A stretch of DNA of 64,000 nucleotides from Afipia sp. OHSU_II-C1 (GTDB lineage: Bacteria > Pseudomonadota > Alphaproteobacteria > Rhizobiales > Xanthobacteraceae). Both the position numbers and the translations under genes were made by a program. The notes beneath the pieces are model-generated. The model ran no database searches. It worked only from the letters and a program-made list of their open reading frames with translations, and had not been told where the DNA came from. The stretch lies in assembly GCF_000497575.1 (NCBI RefSeq), contig NZ_APJI01000010.1, positions 62,001 to 126,000 on the forward strand, written 5' to 3'. How positions within the stretch are numbered: the stretch's first letter is position 1; every line of letters starts with the position of its first letter. This document shows positions 38,255-47,433 of this stretch, piece by piece.

Positions 38255-38946
38255 TTTGCAGCAGCATCCCGCGCGGGAGCCTGATTACCGGCCGCCGTAT
38301 CCTTCGGCTCCTCCGGGATCAGGATCATCGAGACGCCGCCTTCGAAGCGCACCAGCGCGCCATTTTCGGTTATTCTGAGACGCCTGGCGTCAAGCGTCCC
38401 GTTCAACAACTTCACCGCCACCGGCTCATCGGAGGACACCATACCGCCGCCGATATCGACGGTGGCCTGCGTCAGCCGCGCCTCGTAACCAGTGGAAGAT
38501 TGCAGGAAGATGTTTTCCTTCAACTCCAGCAACTGGGTTTTTGTATCAAACAGGCCGGTGCGCGCATCCATGGTGATGCCCGTCTTGTCTTCCATCTGAA
38601 CTTTCGCGCGCAATTCGTTCAGCTCGACATTGTTCGGTTTGGTCACATCCTGGATCGCCGACTTTGCCCAAAGCTCATAGGGACGGTTGTCCGGCGTAAA
38701 GCCCGCAAGATGGGGCGAGTCCATCGTGATCTTGGTGCCCGAGACTCCGAGCTTGCCAATGTCGATCGGCAGCTTTGAAAGAATCCTGAACGGGTTGAAA
38801 AGCGAAATGCCGATGATCGTCAGCATCGCGGCAGCCACCATGACCGGCACGGCCACTCGCATCTGGCGCACACGTCGGCTATGGCGCCTCGCCTTCGCGT
38901 AGCGCGCATCCGCTCCAGCCTGATAGCTGTGGCCCTGAACCGACAA
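38251..38946 (-). CDS. lptC: LPS export protein LptC
   Basis: A 231-residue bitopic protein with one N-terminal helix (about 30-50) and a periplasmic LptC fold. Landmarks are NNVELNELRAKVQMEDKTG and NIFLQSSTGYEARLTQATVD. It links LptBFG to LptA. Translationally coupled to lptA. In the rnd-lptC-lptA-lptB-rpoN order, a hallmark of alphaproteobacteria. Confidence 0.92.
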   Translation of the reverse strand: MSVQGHSYQAGADARYAKARRHSRRVRQMRVAVPVMVAAAMLTIIGISLFNPFRILSKLPIDIGKLGVSGTKITMDSPHLAGFTPDNRPYELWAKSAIQDVTKPNNVELNELRAKVQMEDKTGITMDARTGLFDTKTQLLELKENIFLQSSTGYEARLTQATVDIGGGMVSSDEPVAVKLLNGTLDARRLRITENGALVRFEGGVSMILIPEEPKDTAAGNQAPARDAAAK

Positions 38947-39113
38947 AACATGCTCCGAAGCGCCGGGATAGCGCCGTCATTCTACGCAATGACGCGCCGT
39001 TTTGCAGCCCGGCATTTGTCCCGCCTTACCAAGCACTTGGCAAAGAGCAAAAAAGTGACCGAAACCGGGCAAACTTCGCTGCAAATGGCGCGATCGGCTG
39101 CAAACGGCAGAAA

Positions 39114-39728
39114 TTATGAATGCGCGAAGATGTCGTCGTTTTCCCAGCCCTGAAGGTCGAGCTTCGCGCGGGTGGGCAGGAACTGGAAGCAGGCGGCGGC
39201 AAGCGCCTCGCGATTCTCACGCGCCAGCATCGCATCGAGCTTTTCGCGCAGCGCATGAAGGTGCAGCACGTCGGAGGCCGCATACGCGAGCTGCGCGTCG
39301 GTCAATGATGCCGCACCCCAGTCGCTCGACTGCTGCTGCTTCGACAGATCGACGCCGAGCACCTCGCGCACCAGATCCTTCAGCCCATGGCGGTCGGTGT
39401 AGGTGCGGACCAGACGCGAGACGATCTTGGTGCAGTAGACCGGCTCCGGCATCACGCCGAACGCATGAAACAGCACCGCGAGATCGAACCGCGCGAAATG
39501 GAAAATCTTGGTGACCTTCGGATCGCCGAGCAGCTTTTTCAGATTCGGCGCATCGGTATGGCCGGCGGGAATCTGCACCACATCCGCGGTGCCGTCGCCG
39601 TTCGACAGCTGGATCACGCACAGCCGGTCGCGATGCGGATTGAGCCCCAGCGTCTCGGTGTCGATCGCCACCGACTGCGTGTAGCGCGAGAGATCCGGCA
39701 AGTCGCCGCGGTGCAGGCGGATGGTCAT
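39114..39728 (-). CDS. rnd: Ribonuclease D (short form)
   Basis: A 204-residue 3'-5' exoribonuclease of the DEDDy class. Visible catalytic blocks are VAIDTETLGL (D, E), FHFARFDLAVL (D) and AYAASDVLHL (Y, D). The E. coli protein (375 residues) has extra HRDC domains that are missing here; the short form is the alphaproteobacterial norm. It trims tRNA or other RNA 3' ends. It lies 167 bp upstream of lptC on the same strand. Confidence 0.94.
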   Translation of the reverse strand: MTIRLHRGDLPDLSRYTQSVAIDTETLGLNPHRDRLCVIQLSNGDGTADVVQIPAGHTDAPNLKKLLGDPKVTKIFHFARFDLAVLFHAFGVMPEPVYCTKIVSRLVRTYTDRHGLKDLVREVLGVDLSKQQQSSDWGAASLTDAQLAYAASDVLHLHALREKLDAMLARENREALAAACFQFLPTRAKLDLQGWENDDIFAHS

Positions 39729-39981
39729 GGTCTGTCAGAACCTTTGCAGATGGGTCGAATCGACGGGCCTAAACTACCGTCCAAAATCCCTGCCGACGAG
39801 GGGGAATGAGGCCTGATACCTCCGTCCCGACACTCTTGTGCCGACACTGCTCCGATCCACCAAGCCGGTTGTCCCCGCGTGCTGCCGTTTATTCCGATCA
39901 TGCTGGACAGCCCCCTATGAGCTTTACCGGGGCAGCCGAAGCACCATCTGATCGAAGGGGCGAGCCGATTGGAGAAATACA

Positions 39982-40227
39982 ATGCGTTCCGGCCTGGCAA
40001 TATGCTTTTTGATCGTTCTCTGCATTCCTGGCAACGCCGCCACACGCGCGCATCACGCCAAATCCAAACACGTCATCAGCCGCAGCCAGGGGGCGGTACC
40101 AGCCTTCGTCACCCCAAGCGGAGCGCACCTCTATCGCGACGACTCCGTTCCGGGCGGTTATCGCATCGGCCCGGGCGAAGCGCCTGTGTCCTACGATGAT
40201 CCGTCCAAGTATGGCGGGTCTCCATAG
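39982..40227 (+). CDS. Small secreted hypothetical protein
   Basis: An 81-residue protein with a signal peptide (cleavage about GNA-AT, residue 19) and a mature part of about 60 residues rich in His, Lys, Pro and Tyr, ending PVSYDDPSKYGGSP. GGAG lies upstream of the ATG. No domain is recognised. Similar short proteins occur, to my recollection, in Bradyrhizobium. Confidence 0.65.
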   Translation: MRSGLAICFLIVLCIPGNAATRAHHAKSKHVISRSQGAVPAFVTPSGAHLYRDDSVPGGYRIGPGEAPVSYDDPSKYGGSP

Positions 40228-40269
40228 CGGACGCCGCGCGGGCCCGCCTGCGCCATCACGGCAACCTCG

Positions 40270-40659
40270 TCAGCGCCACAGGCCCAGCGATGCCCATCTG
40301 GATTCGGGAATCAGGTCGCCGATCTTGTAGCTGAACGACAGCACCTTCATGTGGTCCGGCGATCCCTTGCACGCGAAGGAAAACGAATACCATCGTCCCT
40401 TGCTGCGGAAGGCGCCGCCCTTGCCCGCGACCGTGTCGCCCGCATGCTGCGGATGGGACAGCACGTCGGTCTTGGCGCGGTCGGGGTGATAGGGATTGGC
40501 GTCGCGGTCGATCCGGCTCATGGCTTCGAGGTCGCAGACCTGCTCCAGCCGTGTCTGCGGATCGAGCTTCTTCAGGCTCGCTGCGAACCGGGCATTCATC
40601 GCAACGCAGGGAGCGACCGACAACAGGGCCGCGATCAGGACAACGGCGGTATTTTTCAC
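40270..40659 (-). CDS. DUF930 family secreted protein
   Basis: A 129-residue exported protein of the DUF930 family. The signal peptide is cleaved about CVA-MN (residue 20), and the mature part reads ARFAASLKKLDPQTRLEQVC and FACKGSPDHMKVLSFSYKIG. Two cysteines could form a disulfide. The frame is open further upstream into the tRNA, so the GTG at 40659 is chosen because it starts a signal peptide. Function unknown. Confidence 0.82.
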   Translation of the reverse strand: MKNTAVVLIAALLSVAPCVAMNARFAASLKKLDPQTRLEQVCDLEAMSRIDRDANPYHPDRAKTDVLSHPQHAGDTVAGKGGAFRSKGRWYSFSFACKGSPDHMKVLSFSYKIGDLIPESRWASLGLWR

Positions 40660-40739
40660 AAAAGCACCACCGAAACCTGGAATGAGGGTGCACCGTTTCG
40701 GAAAACCTGACCCCCGGGAGGAGACCGTTTTCGAATCTG

Positions 40740-40826
<87 letters not shown>

Positions 40827-41014
40827 ATTGGGTGCGGTTACTAAGGACAGGGCGTGCGCTTGTCAAATTGACCGAGCATCCTGATTCCGGAGTTTCTACG
40901 ATTTTTTGCAGCAACGGTGGCGCCGGAATGGCCTATACAGCGCAAGGATGATGGCGTATCGCGGAAACAGGCGGCGCCGCCGTCCCGTTTTGTCCATTTG
41001 TGCAGGAACCACCC

Positions 41015-41983
41015 ATGTCAGCCCGCATCGATACGCTTGTCACGGTCTTCGGAGGTTCGGGTTTTCTGGGCCGGCACGTGGTCCGGGCGCTCGCCAAGCG
41101 GGACTATCGCATCAGGGTCGGGGTCCGGCGGCCTGAATTGGCCGGTCACCTGCAGCCGCTGGGCCGGGTCGGCCAAATTCACGCCGTGCAGGCCAATCTG
41201 CGTTACCCGGCCTCGGTGCAGGCCGCGGCGCGCGGCGCAAGCGTGATTGTCAACCTGGTTGGCATCCTGTCCGAGAGCGGCGCGCAGAGCTTCGACGCGG
41301 TTCAGGCCAAGGGCGCGGAGACTGTCGCACGCGCCGCGAGCGAGATCGGTGCGCGCGTGGTGCATGTGTCGGCGCTCGGCGCGGATGCGAATTCAGCCTC
41401 GCGCTATGCGCGCGCCAAGGCCGCGGGCGAAGCCGCAGTCCTTGCGGCTGCGCCGTCCGCAACGATCATGCGGCCCTCCGTGGTGTTCGGCCCCGAAGAT
41501 CAGTTCACCAACCGTTTCGCGGCCCTCGCCCGCATTTCGCCGGTGCTGCCGCTGATCGGCGGCGGACTGACGAAATTGCAGCCGGTCTATGTCGGTGACG
41601 TCGCCAATGCCGTCGCCGATGCGGTCGACGGCAAGACCAGGCCGGGCGCGACCTACGAACTCGGCGGCCCCGAAGTGATGACGATGCGCGAGATCATCGA
41701 GGACATTGTGAAGATCACGTACCGGGACACCATGCTGGTGTCGCTGCCGTTCGCGCTCGCGAAGTTTCAGGCGTACTTCCTGCAGTTCGCGCCGGGCGAC
41801 ATGAAGCTGACGCCGGATCAGGTTGAGCTGCTGCGCAGCGACAACGTGGTGTCGGAAGCAGCGAATGCGGCGGGGCTGACGCTGGAAGGCCTCGGCGTCA
41901 CACCAGATTCGCTCGAAGCAGTGGCACCGTCCTATCTCTGGCGCTACCGCAAGACCGGACAGTTTGCGCACAAGGACGCGTGA
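41015..41983 (+). CDS. NDUFA9-like NAD(P)-binding protein (complex I assembly/accessory subunit family)
   Basis: A 322-residue extended short-chain dehydrogenase-like protein. The dinucleotide-binding motif is VTVFGGSGFLGRHVVRAL. Later segments KGAETVARAASEIGARVVHV and PVYVGDVANAVADAV match the NDUFA9-like family, found as an accessory of respiratory complex I in alphaproteobacteria and mitochondria. The catalytic tyrosine-lysine pair looks degenerate, so an enzymatic role is doubtful. The ATG at 41015 follows AGGAACC; a GTG 15 bp earlier is in frame. Confidence 0.88.
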   Translation: MSARIDTLVTVFGGSGFLGRHVVRALAKRDYRIRVGVRRPELAGHLQPLGRVGQIHAVQANLRYPASVQAAARGASVIVNLVGILSESGAQSFDAVQAKGAETVARAASEIGARVVHVSALGADANSASRYARAKAAGEAAVLAAAPSATIMRPSVVFGPEDQFTNRFAALARISPVLPLIGGGLTKLQPVYVGDVANAVADAVDGKTRPGATYELGGPEVMTMREIIEDIVKITYRDTMLVSLPFALAKFQAYFLQFAPGDMKLTPDQVELLRSDNVVSEAANAAGLTLEGLGVTPDSLEAVAPSYLWRYRKTGQFAHKDA

Positions 41984-41991
41984 GACGTTTT

Positions 41992-42124
41992 CGTCATCCC
42001 GGCAAGCGAAGCGCATGCCGGAACCGATAAACGTCGCACTCCCCGTTCTGGAAAGCTGCCGGAAGATTCTCTCCGCAACGAGCGTTGACAGGGGTGATGG
42101 GTCCCGGCCTGCGCCGGGACGACG
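41992..42124. repeat. Dispersed palindromic repeat, CGTCATCCCGG type
   Basis: CGTCATCCCGG at the left and CCGGGACGACG at the right are inverted, each with an internal hairpin (GGCAAGCGAAGCGCATGCC; GGCCTGCGCC). Lies between two convergent genes, as do the other copies of this class. Confidence 0.75.
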
Positions 42125-42131
42125 CCTGTTG

Positions 42132-42938
42132 TTACTTCCCGAGCGCCAGCGCGATCAGGCCGAGCGAGCCGACGATGACGCGCCACCATGCGAACAACGC
42201 GAAGCCGTGGCGGGTGACGTAACCTAGGAACGTCTTCACCACGATGATCGCGGTGATGAACGACACCACGAAACCGACTGCGATGATCAACCCGTGGTCC
42301 ATCGTCATGTCAGCGCGGTTCTTGTAAAAATCATACGCGAACGCGCCGACCATGGTCGGGATTGCGAGAAAGAACGAGAACTCCGCGGCCGCACGCTTGT
42401 CCGCGCCGAACAGCATCGCCGCGACGATCGACGCGCCTGAGCGCGACACGCCGGGAATCATCGCCGCGCATTGCGCGATGCCGATGCCGAGATACATCGG
42501 CAGCGAGAACGCCATGGCGTCGTGGTAGCGCGGCTTGAAATCCTGCTGATCGACCCAGAGCAGTACCGCGCCGCCGGCAATCAGCGTGAAGCAGACCACC
42601 CAGGGATTGAACAGCACGCTCTTGATGAAGCTTCCGAAGATCAGCCCGAGAACGACCGCGGGAAAGAACGCCAGCAAGACGCCGATCACGAACCGCCGCG
42701 CCGCCGGATCGGAAAACATGCCGAGCGCGACGCGCCACAATCGGCCGAAGTAGATCACCAGAATGGCGAGGATCGCGCCGAGCTGGATCATCACCGCGAA
42801 GGTCTTCCAGAAATTATCCCGATCCAGATCCATGAACCGTTCCACAAGCAGCAAATGCCCCGTGGACGACACCGGAAGGAATTCGGTCACGCCCTCGACG
42901 ATTCCGAGAACGAGGGCCTTCAAAAGATCAGCTAACAT
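42132..42938 (-). CDS. uppP: Undecaprenyl-diphosphatase UppP (BacA)
   Basis: A 268-residue eight-helix membrane phosphatase that regenerates undecaprenyl phosphate for peptidoglycan synthesis and confers bacitracin tolerance. Conserved motifs are VEGVTEFLPVSSTGHLLLVE and PGVSRSGASIVAAM, holding the glutamate and arginine/serine active-site residues. It is convergent with the NDUFA9-like gene; two large hairpin elements lie just upstream of the start. Confidence 0.96.
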   Translation of the reverse strand: MLADLLKALVLGIVEGVTEFLPVSSTGHLLLVERFMDLDRDNFWKTFAVMIQLGAILAILVIYFGRLWRVALGMFSDPAARRFVIGVLLAFFPAVVLGLIFGSFIKSVLFNPWVVCFTLIAGGAVLLWVDQQDFKPRYHDAMAFSLPMYLGIGIAQCAAMIPGVSRSGASIVAAMLFGADKRAAAEFSFFLAIPTMVGAFAYDFYKNRADMTMDHGLIIAVGFVVSFITAIIVVKTFLGYVTRHGFALFAWWRVIVGSLGLIALALGK

Positions 42939-42959
42939 CTGGGGATAATCCGAAGCGCA

Positions 42960-43031
42960 AGTGGTCCGATTCTAACATTCGCACTCCATTGCAGCAGGCA
43001 TTCTTGCGAATGTTAGAAGCGAGGGACCACT
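42960..43031. repeat. Hairpin element 1 (72 nt)
   Basis: Perfect outer arms AGTGGTCC (42960-42967) and GGACCACT (43024-43031), then inner 14-bp arms TTCTAACATTCGCA (42970-42983) and TGCGAATGTTAGAA (43005-43018), loop 21 nt. Related in design to the elements at 43050, 63656 and 63745. Confidence 0.88.
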
Positions 43032-43049
43032 AGCAAATGTTAAGTTGTT

Positions 43050-43124
43050 GGTGGAGTTTTGGATTTGACATTCGCTTGCCTCATTCGTTGGGAGACGGGT
43101 AGCGAATGTCAAATCCACTCCACC
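43050..43124. repeat. Hairpin element 2 (75 nt)
   Basis: Outer arms GGTGGAG (43050-43056) and CTCCACC (43118-43124); inner 16-bp perfect arms GGATTTGACATTCGCT (43061-43076) and AGCGAATGTCAAATCC (43101-43116). It sits 18 nt after element 1 and shares the ACATTCGC/GCGAATGT core. Confidence 0.88.
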
Positions 43125-43298
43125 AGTGGGTTCCTCAACCCGCGTTCTTGTCGCCCATTCGCCGTGTTGCCGCAACGGCAAATCCATGAAATTGAGGATT
43201 GGCAAATGGCCTATTGCCTGCTTATCAGGCTCAACGTGTAACGCGTTAACCGCGCTTCGAGACCCTTTGTTAAACCTAACCGGACTATCAAAAGCTGC

Positions 43299-43991
43299 AT
43301 GTTCACGCTGTTCCATCATCCGTTTTGTCCCCGATCACGTTTCGTGCGCCTTGCGCTCGGTGAGCATGGTCTCGACATGCGGCTTGTGGAGGAACTGGTC
43401 TGGGATCGCCGCGAGGCCTTTCTCGCGCTCAATCCGGCGGGCGACACGCCGGTTCTGATTGCCGAAGGCACGCCCGCAATGCCGGGGCCGGGGGTGGCCG
43501 CTGAATTCCTCGACGAGATCCATGGCGCGCCGCTGGGAGAACACCGCCTGCTGCCACGAGCGATGAACGATCGCATCGAAGTGCGGCGCCTGATGTCGTG
43601 GTTCAACGACAAGTTTTTCGAGGAGGCCAGCGGTCCGCTGGTGACGGAGCGCGTCTACAAGCGGTTCATGAAGCCGGAACATGGCGGCGGCGCGCCATCG
43701 ACCGATGTTCTGCGCGCGGCAAAGGCAAATGTGCGCTATCATCTGGCCTATATCGGCTGGCTGGCGCGGACCCGGAATTTTCTCGCCGGAGATCAACTGA
43801 CTTTTGCCGACCTTGCCGCCGCCGCGCATTTGTCGGCGATCGACTATCTGGGCGATGTGCCATGGAACGAGGACGACGCAGCCAAGGCGTGGTACGTGCG
43901 GATCAAGTCCCGCCCGTCGTTCCGCCCGTTGCTGAACGAGTGGATGGCGGGGGTCCCGGCCTCGGCGCACTACATCGATCTCGACTTCTGA
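43299..43991 (+). CDS. Glutathione S-transferase family protein
   Basis: A 230-residue protein with an N-terminal thioredoxin-like domain (residues 1-80: [20 protein letters not shown], then [10 protein letters not shown] with the cis-proline) and a helical C-terminal domain with [20 protein letters not shown]. The PFCPRSR region may supply the catalytic Ser or Cys. Substrate unknown. It overlaps or abuts queG, which reads in another frame, so the two are probably one operon. Confidence 0.88.
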   Translation: MFTLFHHPFCPRSRFVRLALGEHGLDMRLVEELVWDRREAFLALNPAGDTPVLIAEGTPAMPGPGVAAEFLDEIHGAPLGEHRLLPRAMNDRIEVRRLMSWFNDKFFEEASGPLVTERVYKRFMKPEHGGGAPSTDVLRAAKANVRYHLAYIGWLARTRNFLAGDQLTFADLAAAAHLSAIDYLGDVPWNEDDAAKAWYVRIKSRPSFRPLLNEWMAGVPASAHYIDLDF

Positions 43992-45124
43992 GACCGGCGC
44001 AAGCTGTCGACGCCGCCGCCATCAAGGCCGCGCTGACCGAACAAGCCCGCATCATCGGTTTCGGCACCATCGGCATCACCGATCCCGACGCCATCGCAGG
44101 TGCGCGCGAGCGGTTGCAGTTCTTTCTCGATGCCGGATCTCACGGCGACATGGACTGGCTCGCGAATGAGCCCACGCGCCGCGCCAGCCCCAAGGTGCTG
44201 TGGAGCGATGTGCGCTCGGTCATCATGCTGGGGATGAATTACGGGCCGGATGAAAATCCGCTGGCGCTGCTCGAGCAGAAAACACGTGGCGCGATTTCGG
44301 TCTATGCGCGCGGCGACGACTATCACGACCTGATCAAGAAGCGCCTCAAGACGCTGGCGCGCTGGCTGATCGCTCATGCCGGCGGCGACGTGAAGGTGTT
44401 CGTCGATACCGCCGCGGTGATGGAAAAGCCGCTGGCGCAGGCCGCCGGTCTCGGCTGGCAGGGCAAGCACACCAACCTCGTGTCGCGCGAATACGGCTCG
44501 TGGCTGTTTCTCGGCGCCATCTTCACCACGCTCGATCTGCCGCGTGACACCGCTGACATCGATCACTGCGGATCGTGCCAGGCATGTCTCGACATCTGCC
44601 CGACCAACGCGTTTCCCGCGCCGTATCGTCTCGATGCGCGCAAATGCATTTCGTATCTCACCATCGAGCACAAGGGCGCGATCCCGCGCGAGCACCGCGA
44701 GGCGATCGGCAACCGCATCTATGGCTGCGACGATTGTCTGAGTGTGTGCCCATGGAACAAGTTCGCGCAGGAAGGCCATGAGGCAAAACTCGCAGCGCGC
44801 GATGCGCTGCGCGCGCCAGCGCTCGCCGAACTGGCGAAACTTGACGACCCGGCGTTCCGTGCACTGTTCGCCAAATCGCCCGTGAAGCGAATTGGCCGAG
44901 ACCGCTTCATTCGCAATGTACTCACTGCCATCGGCAACAGCGGCGATGCGACGCTAGAGACCGAAGCCCGCCGTCTGCTTGATGACGAGAGTCCGCTGGT
45001 GCGCGGCGCGGCGGTGTGGGCGCTGTCGCGCCTGCTGCCGCGCGAGGAGTTTTCCGAACTCGCCGCGCGGTCACATGATGCCGATGAGAATGTGCGGAGC
45101 GAATGGACAGCGGGGCTGGCCTGA
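43940..45124 (+). CDS. queG: Epoxyqueuosine reductase QueG
   Basis: A cobalamin- and iron-sulfur-dependent enzyme that reduces epoxyqueuosine to queuosine in tRNA, the last step of queuosine synthesis. Two ferredoxin-type [4Fe-4S] motifs are visible: [15 protein letters not shown] and [13 protein letters not shown]. The N-terminal half is the cobalamin-binding domain and the C-terminus has HEAT-like repeats. The start is uncertain: the homologous region begins near [13 protein letters not shown], but the nearest standard start upstream in frame is GTG at 43940, overlapping the GST gene by 52 bp. Confidence 0.92.
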   Translation: MDGGGPGLGALHRSRLLRPAQAVDAAAIKAALTEQARIIGFGTIGITDPDAIAGARERLQFFLDAGSHGDMDWLANEPTRRASPKVLWSDVRSVIMLGMNYGPDENPLALLEQKTRGAISVYARGDDYHDLIKKRLKTLARWLIAHAGGDVKVFVDTAAVMEKPLAQAAGLGWQGKHTNLVSREYGSWLFLGAIFTTLDLPRDTADIDHCGSCQACLDICPTNAFPAPYRLDARKCISYLTIEHKGAIPREHREAIGNRIYGCDDCLSVCPWNKFAQEGHEAKLAARDALRAPALAELAKLDDPAFRALFAKSPVKRIGRDRFIRNVLTAIGNSGDATLETEARRLLDDESPLVRGAAVWALSRLLPREEFSELAARSHDADENVRSEWTAGLA

Positions 45125-45132
45125 CGGCGCGC

Positions 45133-45939
45133 CTAACCGTTCGATAGCTCACTGACCGCGCTTAGCATGCGCGCGATATCCTGAGGACGGGACAGCCGAT
45201 GATCGCCGTCCTGAACCAGTGTGAGCACCACGTCATCGCTGGGCAGGCAATGCGTCAGCGCGAAAGCGTGCCGCCACGGCACGTCCGGGTCCTGCGCTCC
45301 TTGCAGAATGCGAACCGGACATCCAACATCGATGGTGCCCCCGAGCAAAAGATGATTGCGGCCTTCTTCGATCAGGTTGCGGGTGATCGGATACGGCTCG
45401 CCATAGTCGGAAGGCCGGTGCCACACGCCCTTGGTCATGATCTCGTCGCGGATCTCCTGCGAGAAACCTTTCCACATCAGATCTTCAGTGAAGTCCGGCG
45501 CCGGCGCGATCAGCACCAGCCCCGCGAGCGTCGCGCGTGAAGCCGTTCCCCGGCGCTTGGCCAGCGCGCGCGCCAGCAGCAGCGCCATCCAGCCGCCCAT
45601 GGACGAGCCGACCACGATCTGCGGGCCCTCGCAAAAGGCGTCAAACACTTTGAGGCTCTCTTCGTGCCATCGCCCGATGGTACCCTCCGCAAAGGTGCCG
45701 CCGGATTCGCCGTGCCCGGAATAGTCGAACCGCACGCAGGCGCGGCCGTACTCGGCAGCCCATTCATCGAGCGCCTGTGCCTTGGTTCCCTTCATGTCGG
45801 AGTTGAAGCCGCCGAGCCAGAACACCCCCGGCAGCGCGCCAGCGCGCCGGCGGACCGCGATGCGCCGCATCGCGCCGGCATCGCCCACGTCGATGAAGCT
45901 GAGCTCCGGCACGGCGGAACCGTTGGATGTCTGCGTCAT
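45133..45939 (-). CDS. Alpha/beta hydrolase (ABHD10-like serine esterase)
   Basis: A 268-residue enzyme with catalytic Ser113 in GSSMGG, a likely acid in QDPDVPW (D217 or D219) and His247 in DGDHRLS. The [12 protein letters not shown] oxyanion-side motif is typical. It resembles the thioesterase/carboxylesterase group including ABHD10. Cytoplasmic, substrate unknown. Convergent with queG, 8 bp apart. Confidence 0.85.
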   Translation of the reverse strand: MTQTSNGSAVPELSFIDVGDAGAMRRIAVRRRAGALPGVFWLGGFNSDMKGTKAQALDEWAAEYGRACVRFDYSGHGESGGTFAEGTIGRWHEESLKVFDAFCEGPQIVVGSSMGGWMALLLARALAKRRGTASRATLAGLVLIAPAPDFTEDLMWKGFSQEIRDEIMTKGVWHRPSDYGEPYPITRNLIEEGRNHLLLGGTIDVGCPVRILQGAQDPDVPWRHAFALTHCLPSDDVVLTLVQDGDHRLSRPQDIARMLSAVSELSNG

Positions 45940-46218
45940 GAAATATTGCCCCGTCGGGCCTGTTATGGAGGCCCACAGCGCAGTCCGTCAACGCGCAGGT
46001 GTCTGAGCGCGCTTGCGAACCGGACGCCATACCTCTATGTGAAGCGGGCTGCGGAGAGCGCCGGGCCGGATATTTGTCAGGCATTTTACGGTTTTATGGC
46101 TTATCCCGATGTCCTGCGGCAGCGCCCGGAAAATGCGCCCCGCGGCGTTGTCGTGCTTGCCCGGCAGGCCCTAATCCTTCAAACTGATTGCCTCGTTCAC
46201 AACACTGGAGATTTACCC

Positions 46219-46758
46219 ATTCGCCGTCCCAACAGAGCCCCGCCCGTTGCCGCAAAAGACGGGCCGCGCACCAACGATGAAATCCGCAATCTCACCATTC
46301 AGCTGATCGACCAGACGGGCGTCAACCACGGTACCGTCGAGACGGCGGTCGCGGTGAAGATGGCGATGGAAGCGGGCATGGATCTCGTCGAGATTTCGCC
46401 GAACAACAATCCCCCAGTCTGCAAGATCATGGACTACGGGAAGTACAAGTATTCCGCGCAGAAGAAAGCCGCCGAAGCCCGCAAGAAGCAGAAGGTCGTC
46501 GAGATCAAGGAGATCAAGCTCCGCCCGATGATCGACGACCACGACTACGACGTGAAGATGCGTGCGATGCTGCGGTTCTTCGAGGAAGGCGACAAGGTCA
46601 AGATCACGCTGCGTTATCGCGGCCGTGAAATGGCGCATCAGGAAATCGGCACCAAGCTGCTGGACAAGGTGAAGGCCGCCGTCGCTGACGTCGCGAAGGT
46701 CGAACAGGACGCCCGTTTCGAAGGACGTCAGGTCGTCATGGTGCTGGCGCCGCGCTGA
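46219..46758 (+). CDS. infC: Translation initiation factor IF-3, ATT start codon
   Basis: A 179-residue IF-3, which keeps 30S subunits free and checks start codons. The frame is open far upstream with no ATG or GTG near the family N-terminus. ATT at 46219 follows GGAG with good spacing and opens the normal sequence ([10 protein letters not shown], then [10 protein letters not shown]). This rare AUU start, also used by E. coli infC, is known to permit autoregulation because IF-3 discriminates against it. Domains: N-terminal ubiquitin-like fold and C-terminal domain with [16 protein letters not shown]. Confidence 0.96.
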   Translation: MRRPNRAPPVAAKDGPRTNDEIRNLTIQLIDQTGVNHGTVETAVAVKMAMEAGMDLVEISPNNNPPVCKIMDYGKYKYSAQKKAAEARKKQKVVEIKEIKLRPMIDDHDYDVKMRAMLRFFEEGDKVKITLRYRGREMAHQEIGTKLLDKVKAAVADVAKVEQDARFEGRQVVMVLAPR

Positions 46759-46785
46759 GGTCAATTGCGGGGCAACGAAACAAGC

Positions 46786-46821
46786 TGGATTGCTTCGTCG
46801 CTCACGCCCCTCGCAATGACG
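46786..46821. repeat. Right half of the CGTCATTGCG-type repeat
   Basis: Starts TGGATTGCTTCGTCG and ends CGCAATGACG, matching the right side of 13311-13391. The left half is absent. Confidence 0.8.
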
Positions 46822-46833
46822 GACGAGACAAAC

Positions 46834-46864
46834 AAAAAAGCGCCGCTCTCCGCGGCGCTTTTTC
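46834..46864 (+). terminator. Bidirectional rho-independent terminator after infC
   Basis: AAAAGCGCCGC and GCGGCGCTTTT flank a TCTCC loop, giving an A-run on the left and a T-run on the right. It serves infC and the convergent secreted-protein gene. Confidence 0.88.
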
Positions 46865-46889
46865 GTTTCAGCGAATGCCGCTGAGCGAA

Positions 46890-47312
46890 TTACGAAGCCC
46901 GCGTGGCTTCCCAGCGGCCCGAGCACGTCATGCTGGAGGATTTGCCGCTCCACTGCCCCGAGCCGGAATTGGCCGAGAGCTTGCCGCTGCCGCTGGCCTT
47001 CTGGTCACCGCGCGCAATGGTGACATTGACCGCGCCGGCATCGCCGACATGGCCGGAAATATCGAAGTCAGCGCTGCCCGAATAACTGACGCGGCCACCC
47101 TCGACCTTCACGGGATAGCTGTAGGCCGGATCGCAATTGCCCGACTGGGTGATGATGGTGACCTTCCACGATCCATCAAACGAGGAACCGGCCTTGGCCG
47201 AGGTCGCCAGCACGACAGCCGCCGTCAGCGCTGCGGCGGCAAAGGCCGCAAGGGCGAACAGCCGGGCGGCTGGGGTCGAGGACAAAGCAATCGTCTTGGC
47301 GCGCGCGGCCAT
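46890..47312 (-). CDS. Small secreted beta-rich protein, paralogue A
   Basis: A 140-residue exported protein with a signal peptide (about residues 15-42) and a mature domain with two cysteines (NCDPAY and TCSGRW). It shares SFDGSWKVTIITQSGNCDPAY with its neighbour (SFDGPWTVIIVTQAGNCDAAY), so both are clearly paralogues. Pattern: Trp near the start, Cys, Tyr, then GR(V/I), a Gly/Ser-rich middle and CSGRWEA. Unknown function. Confidence 0.8.
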   Translation of the reverse strand: MAARAKTIALSSTPAARLFALAAFAAAALTAAVVLATSAKAGSSFDGSWKVTIITQSGNCDPAYSYPVKVEGGRVSYSGSADFDISGHVGDAGAVNVTIARGDQKASGSGKLSANSGSGQWSGKSSSMTCSGRWEATRAS

Positions 47313-47433
47313 CTGGGTATCCCTCGCGTTGGGTGGATGCTGGGAGGGATATAGTCACAATGTGGCAAGACTTCTAGCGCGGTGCAGCAATCGCGGCGCA
47401 CTTTTGAAAATATCTAATAATTCCAATATTATA

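Larger units (their letters stand above)
42939..43298. other. Intergenic region (360 bp) with two hairpin elements and divergent promoters
   Basis: Between the uppP start and the GST start. It holds the two hairpins listed next and, on the right, the presumed GST promoter region. No coding sequence is convincing. Confidence 0.7.
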
